From Pseudomonas entomophila (lineage in GTDB: Bacteria; Pseudomonadota; Gammaproteobacteria; Pseudomonadales; Pseudomonadaceae): a stretch of 64,000 nt of DNA. The stretch's first letter is position 1. Every line of letters starts with the position of its first letter. The notes beneath the pieces are model-generated. The model was not told the origin of the DNA. It saw nothing but the letters and a program-made list of their open reading frames with translations, and ran no database searches. The translations under genes were made by a program, and so were the position numbers. Location of the stretch: contig NZ_JARGCS010000043.1 of assembly GCF_029193575.1 (NCBI RefSeq), forward strand, positions 124,001 to 188,000. The letters run 5' to 3'. Of the stretch, positions 53,860-62,800 are shown in pieces.

Positions 53860-56800
53860 GGCGCTACCCAATTAGGATCATTTTTATTAGAGACTTGGAC
53901 AATCGCCCCTGTGCGATCATTCCTCACCACATATGAGCCGTCCTTAGCAATATATCCAGTAGCTGGATCATTAAGACGACTCCCTGACACAGTATCAAAA
54001 CGGGTATCTTTCGTCACAACCGTTTTGATTGGTTTATCGATTACAGACTGTATAGAGCTTTCCGTCCAGCCCCGCTTGCCCATTTGATCGGCGATCTTTG
54101 GTTCAATAGTTATTGAAATTCCTTTTGCACCTCCAGCCCCCGAGCCCTCTCGACCCTCCTTGTGCCCACCACCAACCGTAATCTCCCGCCCAGCCTTGAT
54201 CGACGAGATACCACCACCGACGATGCTGGCGATCAAGTTACCACCGCCCAGCAGGTATTGGCTAAACGCGTCATCCGTCGGCAGCGCACTGCCTTCCATG
54301 TGCTCGGCAATCGTCTTGGCCAGGTAATCCTGCACGCCCTGCAAGCGCGCCATCAACTCCTGACCCAGTGGCGTCTGCTCCGCGGCATTCATCGCCACGG
54401 CCTGTATCACGCCCTTGGGACCTTGCGTCAAGGCCAGCACCACCGCCACCGCCTTGGCTTTATCCGGGTTGTCGCCGATGTACTTTTGAATCGTCGAGAA
54501 CCTGCGCAGCGACTCCTGCATTAGGGTTAGTTCAGAGGTGATGTTCGTCGCCGGTAACACCACTGGTCCCGACTGGCTCGGTTGCTGCGCCTGCTCAACG
54601 ACCCCCTTCGCCTCCGCTACCAGCTCCTTCGGAACGCTCCAGAATTCATTCAACGCCTTCAGCACGTCGTTCTGGAATTGCTCGCTCGCCATGATCGCCT
54701 TGGCGTCCGAGAGGCTCATCCCCCCCAGGACCAACTGCTCCACGGTTTGGTCGACGAACACACTGCTGGTGATCTTCTGAAGGTCGGGGCCCCACTGGCG
54801 CCCCGTCGCCTGGTCGAGGTAGTTGAGCGTGGCATTGAACGCGATGCTCGCGGCCTCGAAGTTCTTCTGCGCGGTCGTCCCGTAGTTGAGCAGCCCGTCC
54901 CTCCACTTCTGCAGCGTCTGTATCGGCTTCAAGGCATCGCGGATCGAGGAATCGCTGAGGTAGAGGTCCGTGCGCGACTCATCGTCCCGGGTGATCTCAT
55001 ACGCCTTGTCCAGGTCACGGTTGAGCCCGGCGGTCGAATCCTTGCCAGTGCCCGCATCGCCACGCACGACAATCTCGCCCGCGCCGACCGTGGCACGCAC
55101 GATCTGCTCGCGGTCTTTCTCATACTCCCAACCGCTGACGCTCCAGCCCTTCTCGTCCTTCTTGCCTTTGTCGGCCTGGCTGGCGTCCTGCTGCACCGTG
55201 CTGCCGCTCGCCCAACTGCCGCCAGCATTCAGGTAGTAACCGTGCTCCTTGTCCTTGCCGGCGATATCGCTGTAGCCCAGCGTGCCGGTATCGAGCTTGA
55301 GGTTGCCGTTGTCGGCGGCGATCAACGCACCGTCGAGCTGGGTGTGGTGCTCGGTGCGGATATCGACCTTGTCGCGCGCGGTGATGCGCGTCTGCTCTTG
55401 CACCCAGTTGGTCTTGCCGTTGGTCTGCCCATAGCCGACCGAGCCACTGGCACTGAACCCGAACCCTACGGAAACCGTGGCGCTCAGGTCGAACTCCTTG
55501 CCCTCGACCTTGCCGGTATCCGTAACCGACGCCACCTTCAGATCACCGCCCACACGGCCGATCACCTCATCGCCGCGCAGTTGCGCACCGGCGATGGTGG
55601 TGTCCTTGCCGCTGGTGAACTTCAGCCGGTCGCCGGCATACAGGAAGGCCTGTTGCTGCTGCTGGCCTTCACGTTCCAGGTCCCCCTTGCCCAGGTTGAC
55701 GCTGGCATAGAAGCCGACCTTGCCGCCACCGAAGGCCAGGCCCGCCTCCCCGCCGCCGTTATGCCGGGTGTCCTGGCTGTCGCTGGCGTTCTGTGCCGAG
55801 CGGATGTTCACATCGTTGCCGGCGACGATATCGATGTCGCGCCCGGCATCGATGTGGCTGCCGACCACATTCACATCGCGTTTGGCATCGAGCTTGACGT
55901 CGCGCCCGGCACTGAGCTGGCTGGGCGTCGAAGTCCCCTGCGTGCTGTCCTGGTCGGCCACGCCATAGCTGCCGCCGGCACCGAGCTTGAAGCCGCCGCT
56001 GGTGCCGCCATGGATGCCGCTCCAGCCTTCGCTCTGCTGGTTCTGTTGGCTGACGCTGCCTTTGGCGACGTCGAGGTTGATGTCGCGGCCACTGATCGCG
56101 ATGTCGCGGCCGGCCTGCAACTGGCCGCCCTTGACGTTGACGTCGTTACCCGCGTTGAGGTTGAGATCGTTGCCCGCGACCAGCGACGAGCTGCGGTTGC
56201 CCTGCTCAATCACTAGCTCGCTGCTGCTTTGCTTGCTGGTGCCCAGCTTCGCATCGCCGGTGGGGCCGGCGAAGAACTGGCTGACCGAGTCGATTGCACG
56301 CAGGCTGCTGGAAACCTGGCTGACACCGTTCTCACCCTTGCCAGCGCCGTTGACCGCGTCCTTGGTGCGACCGAAGTTGTGGTTGATCGTCGCGCCCAGG
56401 CCCTGGCGCTCCATCTCACGCTGGTGCTCGATCACCTGCTGCTCGCGGGCGGCGTCGATATTGATGTCGCGGCCTGCATTGAGGTTGATGTCGTGACTGG
56501 CCAGCAGGTCGGAGCCGGTCTGGTTGATGTCCCGCTTGGCGGTGACGTTCAGGTCCTGCCCGGCCTTGATCTGGCTGGCGGCTGCCAGTTGCTGCTCGAG
56601 ACGGTCACGCGCCTTCACCTGCTCGGCACCCAGGAACACGCTCACGCCATTGTCATCGCCGGACACGCCAATGCCGGTGCGCTTGCTGCTCGACCACTGC
56701 TGCTCGCTGCTGGTGCTTTGCGCGGCAGCCACGTTGACGTCGCGCCCGGCGTTGAGGCTGACGTTGCGCCCCGCCGAAACGCCACTGCCGATCACATTGA

Positions 56801-59800
56801 TGTCGCGCTCGGCACGCAAGCTGGCGTCCTGTTGCGCCTGCACCTGGCTGCCCACGCTGGTGCTGCTCTGCGCCTCTTGCCCGGCCTGCTTTGCCGTGGC
56901 CACGGAAACGAAGCCGTCCGACACCGACAGGCCGGTCTTCTTCTTGTAGCGCTCCGAATGGCTGTAGGCCGTGTCATTGGCCGACACCAGGTCGATGTCC
57001 CCGTCCTTGTCGACCAGCCCCGCGCGCAATTCGACGTCCTTGCCGGCGCTCGCCTCGCTGGCGCGCAGGCGCAGGTCGCTGCCGGCGGCGATGACCAGGT
57101 CGTTGCCCGCCTCCAGTTCGCTGGCCACCTGGGTCGCGGTGGTGGTCAGCTGGCTCTTGCCGCTCTTGGAAAGGCCGAGGAAGCCGGACTTGGTCTTCTT
57201 GCTGTACTCACCGTGCTCCTCGACCCCCGACAGCACCGCCACATCGCCGGTGGCGCCAAGCATCAGGTCGCCGCCGGCCTTGAGCTGGCTGCCAATCACG
57301 GTCACGTCGCGGCCGCCGTCCAGGGCGATGCCGCCCTTGTCGGTCTTGCTGACGTTGACGGTGAGGTCGCCGCCCGCCTCAATCACCGAGGCGACGTTGG
57401 TGCTGTGGTAGCTCTCCTTCTGCGTCGAACTGCTGCGGCCGAACGAGCCCTTGCTCTTCTTCAGGTAGTAGGAAGCGCTTTCGTCCTGGTCGGAGGCGAT
57501 GGTCAGGTCGCGCTTGGCATCGAGGTCGATATCACCCGCGCTCTTGACTTGGCTGGCGACGATCGCCATGTCCTGCCCGGCGGCCAGGGACAAGTCGCCA
57601 CCGGCCTTGACCACGGTCGAGACCTGGGTGATCTGGTCGGTGGACTGGGTGACCTTCTTGCTGCGGCTGTAGGTGTGGGCCTCATCAGCGGCGGAGGTCA
57701 GGGTCAGGTCGCCAGTGGCCGCCATGGCGATATCGCGGCCGGCCTCGATGCCGCTGGCCACGGCAGAGAGGTCACGGCCCGCAGCGACGCTCAGGTCGCG
57801 CCCGGCCTCAAGCGTGGCGCCATGCTGCTGCACGCTGCTGTTGCGCACGGAACCGCTGGTGAAGCCCTCGCGCTGCTCGACCGCCAGGACACTGACATCG
57901 CGCCCGGCGCTGATCGACAGGTCGCCAGCGCTGCTGATCACGCTGCCGATGTTCTTGACGTCCTGGCCAGCCTTGAGGCCCAAACTGTTGGACGCCTCGA
58001 TGCGTGCGGCGCTGTCGAGGTAGTCACGCTGGGTGGTTACCCCACCGTAGCTCGTGACGTGCCGGGTCTGGTCGCGCTGGTTGATGATGTCGCCATTGAC
58101 CGCCGTGAGGCTGACGTCGCGCCCGGCGATAAGGCCCCCGGCGCTGTTTACCAGGTTGTTGCCGGCCAGCAGGTCGAGACGCCCGCCAGCCTGAACCAGG
58201 CCACTGTTGACCAGATCCGTGCCCGCGGTGGCGGTGAGATTCTGGCTGGCTTTCAGGGTGCCTGCGTTGATCAGGTTTTCACCAGCGATCAGCGAGACGT
58301 CCTGACCGGCGATCAATGCGCCATTGGGCGCCAGGCGGTTGTCGGCCTGGGCCAGGTACAGCACCGGTACCAGCACCTGCTCGCCGTTGACCACATGGGT
58401 TTCCATCCACACGATATCGTGGGTCAACGCCGCCACCTGGGCGGCGCTCAGGCCGACGCCGAGGCTCAGACCAAGCGCGTCCTTGCTGCGGATGGCGTTG
58501 TCCATTAGGTACTTGAACAACTGCTCGCCGGAGGTCTGGCCGTCGATGAACTGCTGCCCGGTGCGGGCCACCACCGCCTGTTGGATCAGGCGCTGCTCAT
58601 AGAGGCCATCGCCCAGGCGTTTCCAGCTCTGGTCCGGGTCGTAGCCGAGGTTGCCGAGCAGGTAGTCGGAGCCCATGAACTGCTTGAGTTCGGTGAGCAC
58701 CGGGTTGGTTTCGATCAGGTATTTGTGCGGTTTGCTGACATACGCGTTGCCGGGAATGCGGGTGACGCCCGGGATGTTGGGCCGGGCACTGATGCCGAGG
58801 TTGCCGTCGGCGGTCAGCTCGCGACCCTCGGCACCGCTGTGGCGCTGGGGCATGAAGGCATCGACCGCAGCGCCACCCGGCGCGAAGACACCGATGGCGC
58901 TGGCGTTGCCCGTCAGCGGGCCACCCTGGTGCTCGATACGGTCGACCTGCTGGCTGCCGACGGTTGCATTGGCGGCATCGACTGCCTGCAACGCGCCAGG
59001 TTGTGCACCCGGCATGACAGCTTGACGGCCTTGGGTGGCGACGCTGGCGTTGGCCAGGCTCCAGTCCTGGGCACTGCCAGCGCCAGCGCTGCCACCCTGC
59101 CCGCTCAGGCGGAACAGGCCATTCTGGCCGGTCGGCAGGGTGAAGCCGCCCAACGCCAGGGGGTTGACCTGCTGGCGGGCCAAGTCAGGGGGAAGCTGGC
59201 TGTTGAGCGTGATGACCGTGCTGTTGGAGGCAGTCGGCAGCCTTGGGTCGAATGCCTTTGCGCTAGGGCCGGTGACGGCTTGGCTTTGCTGGATGACGCT
59301 GTTGCTCAGGTTCTGGGTGGCGTTGATCTGCGCACGACCACCCGCCTGGACGACGGCATTGACGACACCACCTTGGCCCGGTTTAACGAGGGTAATCGGG
59401 TCGAAGAAGGTCGCCCGCGACATCTGGCTCGGCAGCGGCAACCGCACGCCCTGGTCATAGGCGGGCGTCGCCCTGGCGAAGTCGATGCCGTCCATCCACA
59501 TCGTGCCAAGGAACCAGCCCACCCGAAGGAACGGGTCCTGTTTCGGTACCGGCGTGACACGCGGCGTCGCGATGGATTCGTTCCAGTCGGCATCCCACAG
59601 GCGGACATTGCCCACCCACCCAAGGGACAACAACGTAGTGCCTTCAGACATCGTGTAGCCTGGGTCATTGGCAGCGTTGTAGCGCCACATCTCGGTGAAG
59701 AAGGCTTTGTCGGGGCGGAACATCTCGAAGGGCTTGAGCACCTCTTCGGCGCCATAGGCGGTCCCGGTATTGTTGAAGTTGGTGAAATTCGCGAACAGGT

Positions 59801-62800
59801 CGCGCTGCGCGGTGATGACGGCGTTGGTGTTGTCCAGCGTGCCCCCCGTCATGACCAGGTCCCGCCCCGCGCGAATGGCCCCAGCCGGTGAGTCCTGCTC
59901 CAGGATGGACTGGTAGTACTCCTGCAGGACGAAATGGCCGGTGTTGCCGCTGATCGTCCTCAGGCCGATGGCACTGGACACCAACTGCCGGGACGTCTTG
60001 ATGAACTCTTTCCTGTTGTCGATCCGCAGCGCACTCAAGCGCATATCGCCCGCGCTCTCCAGGCTGCCGGAGACGTTCTCCAGGCCATTCGCCCAATTCC
60101 CCGCCGCGTCCGCGGCCACGGTCAGCCCACCGAGGCTGTACACATCGCCGTAGAAGTTGCTCAGGCTGGCGGTATACAGCTGCATGTCGCCGCCGCTGAA
60201 CAGCAGGCCATGGTCGTTGCGCACGCTGGCGCTGTTCACCCGCACCCCCTGGTTACCGCCCAGGGTGCCCAGGTTGTTCAGGCTGCCGGCATTGACGATC
60301 AGGTCGCCCGCCGCGCTCACCCGGCCCTGGTTGGTCAGCAGCCCGCCCACACTGAGGGTGCTGTTGCCCACACCCGTCACGCTGGCGTTGCTACCCAGGC
60401 TCATCTGCGCCGCGCTCACCCTCAGGCTGCCCAGGCTGCTGACCCGGCCGTTGCCGCTGTAGGTGCCGCCCAGGTTCAGGCTGAGGCTGCCATCGCTGGC
60501 GATGACGCCCTCGTTGCTCCAGTTGACGCCATTGCCCACCAAGCTGTCGAAGGCCAGCAACTGGCCGTCGGCGGTCTGGGTCAAGTGGTTGATATTCAGC
60601 GTCAGGCGCCCGGCCTGGATCGCGCTGCCGTTGGTCCAGCTGTCGGCGGTCAGGGTCAGGCCGCCTCGGGTCAGCAGGCTGCCGCCGGCACGGGTGAGGT
60701 TGGCCATGTCGATGTCGAAGGTGCCGGTGCCGGCGTGCAGCACCTTGCCGCCAACGTTCTGCAACTGCCCGGCGCCGAGGGCCAGGTCGCTGTTGCCCGC
60801 CTCCACCACGCCGCCGCGGTTGTCGAACAGGCCGCCGATGGCGAAGCGGCTCCTGCCGCTGCTGCCCAGGGCGCGCAACTGGCCGCCCTGGTTGTCCAGG
60901 CGGGTGGCGCTGACGTCGAGGGTGCTGGCGCTTTCGAGGATGCCCTGGCGGTTGTCCAAAGCGTCGGCCAGGCTCAGTTCGATACGTTGCCCGACCATCT
61001 CGCCGCGTGCACTGCCGCCGTTGAGCAGGCGATTGCCGGTGACCTTGAGCAGGCCGCTGGCGGACACCCCGCCTGCCTGGTTGTCCAGTTGACCGGTGCG
61101 CAACAGGGCATCGCCGTTCAAAGCGGCGATCCGCCCGCCCTGGTTGTCGAGGCTGGCACTTTGCAGGTCCAGGTGCAGGGCCTGGAGGATGCCACCGCGG
61201 CCATTGCCGTCGAGGCCGTTGCGCAGCACGCCGGTGGTGCTGACGGTGAGGGCCTGTTTGAGGCTGGCCAGGGTGCCGCCACGGTTGTCGACGTTCGCTG
61301 CGCTCAGGCTGAGCGTGCCTTCCTGGGCGATGACCTTGCCCCCGACGTTCTCCAGCTCGCCATCGACACCTAGCTCCACCGCCCCCTGCGCCTGCACGGT
61401 GCCCTGCCCGTTCGCCAGGCTCGCCGCTTGCACCTGCACGGCAGCGGTCTTGCTGTAGATCAGGCCGTCAGCGCCGTTGAACACGGCGCCATTGGCAGTC
61501 AGCTGCAAGCGGCCGTTGGCGGCCACAGTGCCGCTGTTGCGGTTGTCCAGGCTGGCCGCGTTCAGCGTCAGTTGGCCCTGGCTGGCCAGTTGCCCGCCCT
61601 GGTTGTCGACCCGCCCGGCACGCTGCACCAGCAGGTCTTGGCCGCTGGCCAGCTTGCCCTGGCCATTGAGCAGTTCGCCCAGCAGGTCGAGGGTCAACGC
61701 GCCTTGGCTGGCCAGGCTGCCGCTGCGGTTGTCCAGCCGCGTGCCGTTGATGCCCAGCGCCTGTCGGGCGCTGATGCTGGCGCTACGGTTGTCCAGTGTG
61801 TGCGCGTTCAGTTCCAGGCCGTCGCCCGCGTCGATCAGCCCGCCGTCGTGGTTGTCGAGCAGGCCGGCGACTTGCAGCCGCTGGCCCGCGCCGCTGGAGA
61901 GCACGCCCTTGGCGCTGTTGTCCAGGCTGGCGGCACTGACGTCCAGGCGTTGCTGGGCCACCAGGGCGCCACCGTCGCTGTTGCGCAGCGCCTCGTTGAC
62001 CGTGGCCTGCAAGGCGCCGGCGCGGCTGGACACCGTGCCTTGCTGGCGGTTGTCCAGGCTTTGCGCGGTGACGTTCAGGCCCTGCCAGCCGGAAACCAGG
62101 CCGGCGCGGTTGTCGAGGGCGCCGGTGTTCAGCGTGAGGGTGCGCTCGCTGATCAGCTTGCCGCCGCGGTTGTCCAGCTCGCTGGCCGTCAGTTGCAGGG
62201 CTTGGGCCGTGGACAGCTCGCCACCCTGATTGGCCAGCTTGCGCAGGTTGCCCAGGGTCAGCGTGCCGGCGCTGCTGATCAGGCCAGCGCCGTTGTCCAG
62301 GTCGGCGCCGTTGAGCTCGGCGCTGAGGCTGCTGCCGAGCAGTTTGCCGCCGTGGTTGTCCAGGCCCTGGCTGTCGAGGCTGAGGCCCTCGCGCGCTTCG
62401 ATCAGACCACCGTCGCGGTTTAGCAGTTGGCCGCTGCTGGCCAGTTGCAGACGGCCAAGACTACTCAGTGTGCCGCCACTGTTGTCGAACTGGGCGGCGC
62501 GGGCGTCAAGACCTCGCGCGGCGATCAGGCCCTTGAGGTTGTCCAGGCGCTGGCTGATGCGCAACACCAGGGCCTGGTTGCTCAGCAGGCGGCCGTTGCC
62601 GTTGTCCAGTTGCTCTGCGGCCACGCTGAAGGCCTGGGCGCTGGAAATCTCGCCGCTGCGGTTGTCGACGGCCTTGAGGTTGTCGAGCACCAGTTGCGGG
62701 GCGTTGATCAGGCCACCGCGGTTGTCCAGCAGGCCCTGGTTGAGGTCCAGGCGCACCGAGGTGTCGCTGAACAGCTTGCCGCCCTGCTGGTCGAGGCCGG

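Noticed and set aside
54582-58508. Long plus-strand frames (544 and 759 codons) opposite cdiA
   Set aside because: They are the antisense of the regular FHA-2 repeats; no ribosome sites or family motifs.
59934-62423. Plus-strand frames opposite the FHA-1 repeats
   Set aside because: Their repeat pattern is an echo of the cdiA repeats.
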